From UBA2645 sp044360285 (GTDB taxonomy: Bacteria > Pseudomonadota > Alphaproteobacteria > Rickettsiales > UBA1997): 64,000 bases of DNA. Positions 51,717 through 59,161 of this stretch are shown piece after piece. The notes beneath the pieces were generated by a model. It was not told the origin of the DNA. It ran no database searches and was given only the letters and a program-made list of their open reading frames with translations. Made by a program: the position numbers and the translations under genes. The stretch lies in NCBI GenBank assembly GCA_044360285.1, contig JBIKKP010000001.1, forward strand, positions 1 to 64,000, given 5' to 3'. How positions within the stretch are numbered: the first letter of the stretch is position 1; each line of letters opens with the position of its first letter.

Positions 51717-53228
51717 TTAAGCGTGTTTGAGTTTGTCTAAACAGTTGATGTAGGCAATTGCCGAGGCTTGAAGCACATCACTGCTCGAGCCATTGGCAGA
51801 AAAAATTCGGTTATTTCTTTTTAGGCGAACAACGACAGTTGCTTGCGCATCAATTCCTTCCGTAACCGCATTTACCTGGTATAAATCAAGAGTTGCCTCG
51901 TGGGGAATCAATTTGTTGATAGCAGAAAAAATTGCATCAACCGCACCATCTTTCGACGAAAAATTAGAAACCAACTCCTCGTTGTCAATTTTTATTTTGA
52001 CGCGCGCATCCGCGCCAGTGCTGGCTCCAGAGCGTACGTCCAAATCAATTAAACTGTAGCGAGATTTTTCATGAATCAGCGAATCGTCAATTAAAGTAAT
52101 CAAATCTTCGTCGACGATTTCTTTCTTTTTGTCAGCCAAATCTTTGAACTTTTTGAAGGCCTCAAGCAGCGTTTCTTCAGACAATTCATAGCCAATTTCT
52201 TTAAGGCGATCTTTGAAGGCAGCACGTCCAGAAAGTTTACCCAAAACCAACGAAGTTTTTTCTAAACCAACCGATTGCGGCGTCATAATTTCGTAGGTCG
52301 AGCGGTTTTTTAACATGCCGTCTTGATGAATTCCACTTTCATGCGCAAAGGCATTGGCGCCTACAATTGCTTTGTTGCGCTGCACTGCGAAGCCGGTGAT
52401 ATTTGAAACCAATTTTGAAATGCGTGAGATCATTTTTGCATCAACTCCGCTCTCAATTTGATAAAAATCGCTGCGCGTTTTTATTGCCATGACAATCTCT
52501 TCCAAAGCCGCATTACCTGCGCGCTCACCAATTCCGTTGATTGTGCATTCAATTTGCCTTGCCCCAGCGCGCATCGCCGCCAAAGAATTTGCAACCGCCA
52601 AACCCAAATCATTGTGACAATGCGTTGAAATCACTGCTTTGTCGATGTTTGAAACATTGTTTCGAATCGCCGAGATTAATTCGAAATACTCATCGGGAGT
52701 TGTATAACCAACAGTGTCTGGAATGTTGATAGTATTGGCTCCGGCAGAAATCGCCGTCTCAATTGCTTTAAACAAAAAATCACGTTTTGAACGCGTTGCA
52801 TCTTCTGGCGACCAATCGACTTGCGCGCAAAGATTTCTAGCAAGTAAGACGCTTTCTTTGATCGCCGCCAAAACTTGTTCTTCCGACATTTTTAGCTTAA
52901 ATTCCATGTGAATTGGCGAGGTGGCAAGGAAAGTGTGAATACGTCCCATCGCCGCTGGTTTAACGGCTTCAGCTGTTCGCTCAATATCAGATTTTTTGGC
53001 GCGCGCAAGTCCGCAAATTACCGAATTTTTTATGGTTTTTGCAATTTGTTGCACAGCTTCAAAATCACCATTGGAAGCAGCAGGAAAGCCAGCTTCAATG
53101 ACATCGACGCGCATTTTTTCTAGCGTTTTTGCGATCAATAATTTTTCTTCCAAATTCATTGTCGCACCAGGCGCTTGTTCACCGTCGCGCAAAGTTGTGT
53201 CAAAAATTATGACGCGATCTTTAGACAT
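51717..53228 (-). CDS. leuA: 2-isopropylmalate synthase
   Basis: LeuA condenses acetyl-CoA and 2-ketoisovalerate, the first step of leucine synthesis. The start at 53228 (MSKDRVIIFDTTLRDGEQAPGAT) is favoured; an 11-residue extension from a TTG is unlikely. FDTTLRDGEQ near residue 9 holds the metal-binding Asp, THCHNDLGLAVANSLAA near 203 the metal His pair, and AHESGIHQDGML near 295. The C-terminal regulatory domain (about 390-503) is present, so leucine feedback is possible. Other leu genes are not in the window, and mreB follows 2 bases later. Confidence 0.94.
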   Translation of the reverse strand: MSKDRVIIFDTTLRDGEQAPGATMNLEEKLLIAKTLEKMRVDVIEAGFPAASNGDFEAVQQIAKTIKNSVICGLARAKKSDIERTAEAVKPAAMGRIHTFLATSPIHMEFKLKMSEEQVLAAIKESVLLARNLCAQVDWSPEDATRSKRDFLFKAIETAISAGANTINIPDTVGYTTPDEYFELISAIRNNVSNIDKAVISTHCHNDLGLAVANSLAAMRAGARQIECTINGIGERAGNAALEEIVMAIKTRSDFYQIESGVDAKMISRISKLVSNITGFAVQRNKAIVGANAFAHESGIHQDGMLKNRSTYEIMTPQSVGLEKTSLVLGKLSGRAAFKDRLKEIGYELSEETLLEAFKKFKDLADKKKEIVDEDLITLIDDSLIHEKSRYSLIDLDVRSGASTGADARVKIKIDNEELVSNFSSKDGAVDAIFSAINKLIPHEATLDLYQVNAVTEGIDAQATVVVRLKRNNRIFSANGSSSDVLQASAIAYINCLDKLKHA

Positions 53229-53310
53229 TTTCTTAAAAATTTTAGAGATTGAATCTTGCAAGGAAGCTACAGATTCAATCCTCTAAATGTAAAATTCTTT
53301 TTCGTATAAA

Positions 53311-54243
53311 ATGATTAAAAAAAATGACATCATCGATATCGTCTCGCCTGGTACGGCGTGCAGTTTGGCAGAGATTTTAGAAATTGAAAATTACGTCAAA
53401 AAAATTGGCCTAAAATCACGAATTTTTTTGCACGATGAAACTGCGATGAATAAATCAGCAAGCAGCGAATTTGCAGGAATCGCGCCAAAAAAACGCTTCG
53501 AACAATTTAAAAAATCAGTTGAAAGCAAAGACTCAAAAATAATTTGGTGCACGCGCGGAGGCTACGGCAGCGCGGAAATTCTGCAGTTTCTAGAAAAACT
53601 TCCCAAACCAAAAACTAAAAAAATTCTTATCGGATTCTCCGACATAACTTCGCTAAACAAGCTGTTGATTGAGAAATGGAATTGGCAAATTGTGAGTGCA
53701 CCGATGCTGATCCAGCTTGCCTCAAACACGGTTTCAAAAAAAGCCGAAAAAGGAATTTTGGATTTAATTTTTGGAAAAAATTCTGAATTAAAATATCAGC
53801 TAACGGCGCTTTCAGCTAAGAAATCGGCGGTTGTGGCGCCAATTGTTGGAGGATGTTTAAGCGTTCTTTGCGGACATTTTGGCACAAAAAATAATCTCAA
53901 CTGGCAGGGAAAAATTTTATTCCTCGAAGACGAAGGAGAAACAGGCGAGCGGCTTGATCGCTATTTTAGTCAATTGCTGACAATCATTGGTGAAACAAAA
54001 AAAATTCCTGCGGCAATTTTACTTGGAAATTTTTTGCAGGCCAATTTGCACGGCACTCCGAAAGCAAAAAATGTTGAGATTGCCATCGAGAAATTTGCTA
54101 AAAATTTAGCTGAAAAAAAATTATCAATTCCACTTTTTGTGGAAAAAACTAAGTGCCTTGGACATAGCAAAGACATGCTTCCGCTCGTGCTTGGTTCGGA
54201 AGCGAAAATTGATAAGAATTTGCAACTCACTCAAATCCTCTAA
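53311..54243 (+). CDS. LD-carboxypeptidase (peptidase S66), complete
   Basis: The 310 residues open IVSPGTACSLAEILEIENYVKKIG (IxxxSPG-like family start) and contain WCTRGGYGSAEILQFL near residue 73, then GFSDITSLNKLL near 105, where the serine of GFSD is the nucleophile. LFLEDEGETGERLDRYFSQLL near 207 holds the catalytic Glu and GHSKDMLPLVLG near 279 the His (short pieces read by eye). The residues complete the Ser-Glu-His triad. It removes the terminal D-Ala from recycled murein tetrapeptides. The N-terminal S66 fragment at 1-340 is a paralogue. Confidence 0.88.
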   Translation: MIKKNDIIDIVSPGTACSLAEILEIENYVKKIGLKSRIFLHDETAMNKSASSEFAGIAPKKRFEQFKKSVESKDSKIIWCTRGGYGSAEILQFLEKLPKPKTKKILIGFSDITSLNKLLIEKWNWQIVSAPMLIQLASNTVSKKAEKGILDLIFGKNSELKYQLTALSAKKSAVVAPIVGGCLSVLCGHFGTKNNLNWQGKILFLEDEGETGERLDRYFSQLLTIIGETKKIPAAILLGNFLQANLHGTPKAKNVEIAIEKFAKNLAEKKLSIPLFVEKTKCLGHSKDMLPLVLGSEAKIDKNLQLTQIL

Positions 54244-54260
54244 CACCGCCATCTTCTACC

Positions 54261-54310
54261 ACCTCGTCATCCTTTACAACCTCGTCATCCTTTACAACCT
54301 CGTCATCCTT
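54261..54310. repeat. tandem 18-bp repeat derived from the palindrome end
   Basis: Units acctcgtcatcctttaca at 54261-54278 and 54279-54296, and a partial third (acctcgtcatcctt) at 54297-54310, lead directly into the palindromic element. The unit contains CGTCATCCTT, the outer arm of that element, so it probably arose by repeated copying of the element's end. Confidence 0.9.
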
Positions 54311-54394
54311 GAATTGCATAGCAATTCGAGGATCTCTTTTGCTCAACGCTAAACAAAACTAGATCCTCGAAGCCTTTCGGCTTCAAGGATGACG
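54301..54394. repeat. palindromic repeat element, copy 4
   Basis: Outer arms CGTCATCCTTG and CAAGGATGACG are perfect. The left hairpin is GAATTGC-ATA-GCAATTC, the inner stem CGAGGATCT with AGATCCTCG, and the right hairpin GAAGCC-TTTC-GGCTTC. Compared with copy 1 the left and right hairpins look swapped in type. It lies upstream of nuoD. Confidence 0.9.
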
Positions 54395-54508
54395 GTGTTA
54401 GATTTCAATGATGAAGAGATGGCGATGTGATTTTAATTTGTTTTTTCTTTAGCGGCTTTTTAAAAAATTTCCGCAACAGCCCTTACCTCTAGATTTCCCA
54501 ATTGAAAA

Positions 54509-55693
54509 ATGACTGAATCGACTCACGAAAATAAACGAATGACCATCAATTTTGGACCACAGCACCCGGCAGCGCACGGTGTGTTACGTCTGGTTTTGGA
54601 AATGGATGGCGAAGTTGTCACTCGCGCCGACCCTCATATTGGCTTGCTGCATCGTGGCACTGAGAAACTCATCGAACACAAAACTTATCTGCAAGCTGTT
54701 CCATATTTTGACCGCCTAGACTATGTGTCGCCAATGTGTCAGGAGCATGCTTACGCCCTTGCTGTTGAAAAACTTTTGGGCTGCAAAATTCCGCTGCGTG
54801 CCAGCTATATTCGTGTGCTCTTTTCTGAAATTACACGCCTGCTTAATCACATCATGGCAGTCACAACCCAGGCCCTTGACGTTGGGGCAATGACGCCACT
54901 TTTGTGGATGTTTGAAGAGCGCGAAAAAATGATGGGATTTTATGAAAAAGTTTCGGGATCGCGCATGCACGCCGCTTACATTCGCCCAGGCGGAGTTCAC
55001 CAAGACTTGCCAGACGGTCTTGAAGACGAGATCATGAAATTCACCAAGCAGCACGAAAAATACATCGACGACTTGGAAGGGCTGCTTACCGACAACCGAA
55101 TCTTCAAGCAGCGTATGGTTGAAATCGGCGTGGTGTCAAAGCAAGAGGCTTTGGATTGGGGGTTTTCTGGACCAATGATTCGCGGCTCGGGAATTGCTTG
55201 GGACCTACGCAAAAGCCAGCCTTACGAAATTTATGACCAACTTGAGTTCGATATTCCAGTTGGAAAAAACGGCGATTCTTATGACCGCTATCTCATCCGC
55301 GTTGAGGAAATGCGTCAGTCGCTGAAGATGATCAAACAATGTTTGGAAAAAATGCCGGAAGGCGAAATCTGCGTCGATGATCCAAAAATTGCCCCACCAA
55401 AAAGAGGCGACATGAAGGGCGACATGGAATCGCTGATCAACCACTTCAAACTTTACACCGAAGGCTATCACGTGCCAGCCGGCGAGGCTTATGGCTGCGT
55501 GGAAGCACCAAAAGGTGAATTTGGTGTTTACGTAATTTCGGATGGCTCAAACAAACCGCACCGCTGCCGCGTTCGTGCGCCAGGTTTTGCGCATTTGCAA
55601 GGTTTGGAATTTATGGCGAAAGGCCATATGCTTGCTGACGTTGTTACGGTGATCTCAACGCAAGACATCGTATTTGGCGAAGTCGATCGTTAA
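54509..55693 (+). CDS. nuoD: NADH-quinone oxidoreductase subunit D (solitary)
   Basis: NuoD is the 49-kDa subunit of complex I at the quinone site. The 394 residues are normal. The family opening is INFGPQHPAAHGVLRLVLEMDGE near residue 13, the conserved LLHRGTEKLIE near 48 and YFDRLDYVSPM near 65, with SRMHAAYIRPGGV near 153. The C-terminus ends STQDIVFGEVDR, as usual. Normally it stands within nuoA-N; here its neighbours are a repeat region and the J-domain gene, and no other nuo genes lie in the window. Confidence 0.97.
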   Translation: MTESTHENKRMTINFGPQHPAAHGVLRLVLEMDGEVVTRADPHIGLLHRGTEKLIEHKTYLQAVPYFDRLDYVSPMCQEHAYALAVEKLLGCKIPLRASYIRVLFSEITRLLNHIMAVTTQALDVGAMTPLLWMFEEREKMMGFYEKVSGSRMHAAYIRPGGVHQDLPDGLEDEIMKFTKQHEKYIDDLEGLLTDNRIFKQRMVEIGVVSKQEALDWGFSGPMIRGSGIAWDLRKSQPYEIYDQLEFDIPVGKNGDSYDRYLIRVEEMRQSLKMIKQCLEKMPEGEICVDDPKIAPPKRGDMKGDMESLINHFKLYTEGYHVPAGEAYGCVEAPKGEFGVYVISDGSNKPHRCRVRAPGFAHLQGLEFMAKGHMLADVVTVISTQDIVFGEVDR

Positions 55694-55710
55694 CCAAAAA
55701 ATTAAGAATT

Positions 55711-56544
55711 ATGAAACTAGCTGAACTCTGTCAAAAATTTGAAAAATACAGAATCAAAGGCAGCGATGCTGGTAGTAAAACAGAAAAAACGCTTAGCGCT
55801 CTAAGCGATGCAGAGTTAAAAGATATTCTTGGACTTCCCGAAAGCGCCACAAAAGATGATGTAAGACTTGCTCATCGAAAAGCTTTGATAACAGCCCATC
55901 CAGATAAAAATCCTAACGACCAAGTGACGGCTCAAGGAGTTTTCACAAATCTAGCCGCACTAAAAGAGGAACTCGACGGTCGCTTCGATGGAACTAGAAA
56001 GCAAAAAGCGGCGACAACTACTCCTTCACCTAGAACAGCAAGCGCTCCAACTGATTTCTCTCACGCGCAAACGAGACATTCTGGCGCTACCCGCCCTTCA
56101 ATGGTGCACAGCTTTAGCCAAAGAACCTCTTTCTTCGACGACCCACTTGCTGATATTTTAAGAGACCTTTGCCAAATTTTTTCTTTTGGATTTAATCAAC
56201 GTCCAGCGGTTCGTACCGCAACTTTCCCTAGCCATTTTAGCCAACATCGGCCACAGGCTCACTTTCATCCAGAATTTGGTCACGGCCTGCGTTTTGCAAC
56301 CCCAAGACCTGCGCCACAACCAGCGGCAGATCTATTTGCTAATTTTTTATCTCAATCTTTTTTCTCTGGAACTCGCCAATCACCTTTCGCGCTAGTATTT
56401 ACAGTTCATCTTATCGATTCTGTACCTTTCGTTCCGCTGTTTTGCAGCAAAGGGAATGGACTTTCTGACGCTTATAAAAAAATTCCATCCCACAACCAAA
56501 TTCCGCAAACCACTCAATCTTTAGAAAGAGGCGGCGGAAGATAG
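55711..56544 (+). CDS. J-domain protein of unknown function
   Basis: The 277 residues begin with a short extension and a J-domain near residues 35-95: DILGLPESATKDDVRLAHRKALITAHPDKNPND with the HPD motif at 63-65. J-domains stimulate Hsp70 ATPase. The rest is unlike DnaJ (no G/F linker, zinc-finger or CTD); it is a Ser/Thr/Pro-rich, histidine-rich low-complexity region (TTTPSPRTASAPTDF, HFSQHRPQAHFHPEFGHG) and a hydrophobic segment near 225-245. A free J-domain with such a tail suggests a client-specific co-chaperone or an effector that acts on host Hsp70. It follows nuoD by 17 bases. The last is inference. Confidence 0.75.
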   Translation: MKLAELCQKFEKYRIKGSDAGSKTEKTLSALSDAELKDILGLPESATKDDVRLAHRKALITAHPDKNPNDQVTAQGVFTNLAALKEELDGRFDGTRKQKAATTTPSPRTASAPTDFSHAQTRHSGATRPSMVHSFSQRTSFFDDPLADILRDLCQIFSFGFNQRPAVRTATFPSHFSQHRPQAHFHPEFGHGLRFATPRPAPQPAADLFANFLSQSFFSGTRQSPFALVFTVHLIDSVPFVPLFCSKGNGLSDAYKKIPSHNQIPQTTQSLERGGGR

Positions 56545-56553
56545 CAAGGCCAG

Positions 56554-56581
56554 TTGACATTTGTTTTTTCGCCAATACAAC
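56554..56581 (+). promoter_or_regulatory. putative promoter upstream of rpmJ
   Basis: TTGACA at 56554-56559 and TACAAC at 56576-56581 have a 16-base spacer, ending about 60 bases before the rpmJ ATG. It lies just beyond the J-domain gene. Confidence 0.5.
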
Positions 56582-56642
56582 GCGCCGCCTTTGTTTTCCG
56601 GGTGCAAATTCAGCTTTGGATAATTCAAACTTTTAGGATCAG

Positions 56643-56768
56643 ATGAAAATTTTTAACTCACTTAAAGCCGCTAAAAAAAGAGACAAAAACTGCAAAGTAG
56701 TGCGCAGAAAAGGCCGTCTTTACGTCATCAATAAAGTAAACCCTCGCTTCAAAGCTCGCCAAGGCTAG
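56643..56768 (+). CDS. rpmJ: 50S ribosomal protein L36
   Basis: The 41-residue protein (about MKIFNSLKAAKKRDKN at the start, then CKVVRRKGRLYVINKVNPRF) is the type B L36: a single remaining cysteine, so no C4 zinc finger, which is the usual alphaproteobacterial form. It is encoded in a gap between the J-domain gene and hemC with its own promoter. Too short for a standard length filter, but the residue pattern is clear. Confidence 0.93.
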   Translation: MKIFNSLKAAKKRDKNCKVVRRKGRLYVINKVNPRFKARQG

Positions 56769-56885
56769 TTCTTCTGCAGATTTTTGGGCCTTGCTCTAAC
56801 TCGTTAGGCAAAAGACGTTTGCGCCTGCCCGCCTTACTTACCCAAATTTCGCAAAGAATTCAGTTAAAGAATAACTGGTTAAAAG

Positions 56886-57845
56886 ATGTCGTCTCAAGCC
56901 CCCAAAATCAGAATTGGCAGCAGAACCAGTAAATTAGCCCTCGCACAAGTCGCAGAAATCAACTCTCTGCTTTCGTTGCATATTGACCCAAACCAAATCG
57001 AAATCGTGCCAATCACCACTTCCGGTGATAAAATTCAAGATCGCAACCTTGCCGATATTGGCGGCAAAGGTTTATTCATTAAGGAACTTGAGGAAGCGTT
57101 AATTCGCAACAAAATCGACATCGCCATTCACTCGGCAAAAGACGTTCCGCCACAACTTCACGAAGAAACAACGCTTGCCGCTTTCAGCAAAAGGCTTTCG
57201 GTCAATGACTGTTTTATTTCCAAAAAATTTACCTCAATTGAAGAACTGCCGCAAGGCGCTTTAGTTGGCACTTCGTCGGCGCGCCGTAAAGCTATTTTGC
57301 TGCGTTTACGCCCCGACCTAAAAATCGTAAATTTCCGCGGCAACGTCGACACTAGGCTGCGCAAAGTTGAGGCTGGTGAAGTTGATGCAACGATTCTTGC
57401 TTTATGCGGTTTGCAGCGCCTTTCAAGAAACGGAAAAGTTGTCTGTCCAAAAGGTTATGAAGAGGGAAAAATCATCGATGAAAACATCATGCTGCCCGCT
57501 GGAGGACAGGGCGCACTAGCTATCCAAATCAAAAAATCGAACCAAGAAATTTTTTCGCTGTTACAAAAAATTAATCATCTTGAGACGCAAATTGCCCTAA
57601 AATGTGAACGCGCTTTTTTACGCGAACTTGGCGCTTCTTGCTCTACTCCCGTCTCGGTTTATGCCGAAATCAAAAATGATGAAGTTGTGTTAAAAACGAT
57701 GATTTTGGATTATGACGGCAGCGAGATTTTTGAAACTACTTCAAGTTGCAAAATTGACTTAGAAGCGGCAATTGCGCTTGGATTTGCAGCAGCGCAGCGC
57801 ACAAAAGAAGAAGCAGCTAAATTACTCAAAAAAATCTGCCGCTAA
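56886..57845 (+). CDS. hemC: hydroxymethylbilane synthase (porphobilinogen deaminase)
   Basis: HemC joins four porphobilinogen units in haem synthesis. The 319 residues show IRIGSRTSKLALAQVAEI near residue 8, GGKGLFIKELEEALI near 60, DIAIHSAKDVPP near 80 and VGTSSARRKAILL near 127, with the cofactor cysteine in ELGASCSTPVSVYAE near 243. The C-terminus ends AAKLLKKICR. It converges with rluC, whose stop overlaps it by 24 bases. Confidence 0.96.
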   Translation: MSSQAPKIRIGSRTSKLALAQVAEINSLLSLHIDPNQIEIVPITTSGDKIQDRNLADIGGKGLFIKELEEALIRNKIDIAIHSAKDVPPQLHEETTLAAFSKRLSVNDCFISKKFTSIEELPQGALVGTSSARRKAILLRLRPDLKIVNFRGNVDTRLRKVEAGEVDATILALCGLQRLSRNGKVVCPKGYEEGKIIDENIMLPAGGQGALAIQIKKSNQEIFSLLQKINHLETQIALKCERAFLRELGASCSTPVSVYAEIKNDEVVLKTMILDYDGSEIFETTSSCKIDLEAAIALGFAAAQRTKEEAAKLLKKICR

Positions 57846-58715
57846 AAAATCGGGCAGCTCAGTTTCAATTTTTAGTTTTTTTCCAAAATAGTCTGAAAGC
57901 TCTATTTTGTGGGCGTGAAGACATAAACGCTTACTCAAATTTTTGCGCAAAACCGCACGACCACCATATTTCACATCATTGATCACCGCATGGCCCAGCT
58001 CTTTGCAATGCACACGCAATTGATGCGTTCTGCCGGTAATTGGTGATAGTTCAACCAAAGCGAAATCGTCGAAATTTTTCAGCAACTTGAAGTTGGTGAT
58101 TGCTTCTTTTCCTTGTTCAAAATCTGGCAAAACTTTTTCGTTTTTTCCCAAAAGTTTTTTGCGCAGCGGAATGTTAATTGTGCCGAATGGTTTTTTTAAA
58201 TTGCCTGCAACCAGCGCCAGATAAGTCTTGGAGATGGTTTTGTTTTTGAAGGCATCGGTTAAAAGTTCGGCCGTTTTATCATTTTTAGCGATAAGCAAGA
58301 TTCCGGAAGTGTCTTTGTCGAGACGATGAACAAGCTGGTAATTTTTTGGCGAAATAAAATCGTCAACTGAAATCTCAATGCCGCTGCCGCCTTGTACAGC
58401 AAGCCCTGATGGCTTGTTGATGGCGAGTATATTTTCATCTTCGAAAATGGTCCAAGTCGAAAATTTTCTTCTTTTTTCGTCGGAGACTTTATTTTTTTTC
58501 TCAGGCTTTTCAAAGCGATCTTTTAGAGTAGAAAAAATTTCAACTTGGTCTCCATCCTGCATTTTGTAGGCTGCGTCAACGCGCGCTTCATTAACTTTTA
58601 CCTTTTTTTCGCGAACTAATTTTTGCGCAACGCCAAAAGAAATATCGAATTTTTTACAGAGAAATTTATCGAGCCGAAGATCAACAAAAGCAGAGTTGGC
58701 GGTGACGCGTGGCAT
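57822..58715 (-). CDS. RluC/RluD-type 23S rRNA pseudouridine synthase
   Basis: The enzyme isomerises uridines in 23S rRNA. The start at 58715 (MPRVTANSAFVDLRLDKFL) is favoured because the longer frame to 58793 overlaps crcB. The S4-like N-terminal domain is LRLDKFLCKKFDISFGVAQKLVREKKVKVN near residue 13. The catalytic motif is LVHRLDKDTSGILLIAKN near 128 (Asp of HRLDKDTSG), and GRTHQLRVHCKELGHAVINDVKYGG near 233 follows. Length about 297. It is closest to RluC, but the exact position modified is not read from this. Confidence 0.93.
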   Translation of the reverse strand: MPRVTANSAFVDLRLDKFLCKKFDISFGVAQKLVREKKVKVNEARVDAAYKMQDGDQVEIFSTLKDRFEKPEKKNKVSDEKRRKFSTWTIFEDENILAINKPSGLAVQGGSGIEISVDDFISPKNYQLVHRLDKDTSGILLIAKNDKTAELLTDAFKNKTISKTYLALVAGNLKKPFGTINIPLRKKLLGKNEKVLPDFEQGKEAITNFKLLKNFDDFALVELSPITGRTHQLRVHCKELGHAVINDVKYGGRAVLRKNLSKRLCLHAHKIELSDYFGKKLKIETELPDFLAADFFE

Positions 58716-58716
58716 C

Positions 58717-59127
58717 TTAAATGAAAATAAGCTTACAGAAATAGAAGCCAAAAAATACGGCCAAGATTGACAGAAGCACTGATGAAAGCGCATAAATCAA
58801 GGCTTGTTGGATTTGCGCAGCTTCAATGAGACGAAAAAAATCGAGAGAAAAAGCAGAGAAAGTTGTGAAGCCACCAAGAAATCCGGCGAATAAAAAATTC
58901 TTCAAACGCAAATCGAAATTAGAAAAATTTTTGATGACGAAAAAGTAGCAAACCCCTGCCAGAGCAGATCCAAAGATATTTACAAAAAAAGTTCCAAGTG
59001 GAAATGAAGCAGGAAAAAATTGTGATTTCGCCGCAATTTTTATCATCATTTCCGATGATAAGTAGCGGGCAATTGAGCCAAGGGCCCCGCCAATTGCGAT
59101 TAAAATTAGGTTCATATTGTTGTTCAT
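58717..59127 (-). CDS. crcB: fluoride channel CrcB/FluC
   Basis: CrcB expels fluoride from the cytoplasm as a dimer of small membrane proteins. The 136 residues have four helices and the conserved patterns IGGALGSIARYLSS near residue 12, PLGTFFVNIFGSALAG near 43 and LFAGFLGGFTTFSAFSLDFF near 78 (with Asn and the Phe-rich pore part). The ATG at 59127 lies right at the end of a strong Shine-Dalgarno (AGGAGG) that is inside a 13-bp hairpin (see 59127-59155). It comes 34 bases after metK. Confidence 0.95.
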   Translation of the reverse strand: MNNNMNLILIAIGGALGSIARYLSSEMMIKIAAKSQFFPASFPLGTFFVNIFGSALAGVCYFFVIKNFSNFDLRLKNFLFAGFLGGFTTFSAFSLDFFRLIEAAQIQQALIYALSSVLLSILAVFFGFYFCKLIFI

Positions 59128-59155
59128 TAAACCTCCTTTGAAAAAGGAGGTTTAA
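59127..59155 (-). promoter_or_regulatory. hairpin that covers the crcB ribosome-binding site
   Basis: On the minus strand TTAAACCTCCTTT, loop TTC and AAAGGAGGTTTAA form a perfect 13-bp stem directly after the metK stop. The right arm contains AGGAGG, 4 bases before the crcB ATG, and the left arm contains its complement. No T run follows, so it is not a standard terminator. It could hold crcB translation off. Confidence 0.75.
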
Positions 59156-59161
59156 CCCGAG

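Noticed and set aside
53229..53261. N-terminal extension of LeuA from a TTG at 53261
   Set aside because: The family starts at the DTTLRDGEQ region with a short leader, and ATG at 53228 fits better.
54261..54310. Possible CRISPR-like array
   Set aside because: Units are 18 bp with no spacers and are copies of the palindrome's arm; no cas genes are near.
59127..59155. Fluoride riboswitch upstream of crcB
   Set aside because: The space between metK and crcB is only 34 bases and is filled by one simple hairpin; the crcB-motif pseudoknot has no room.
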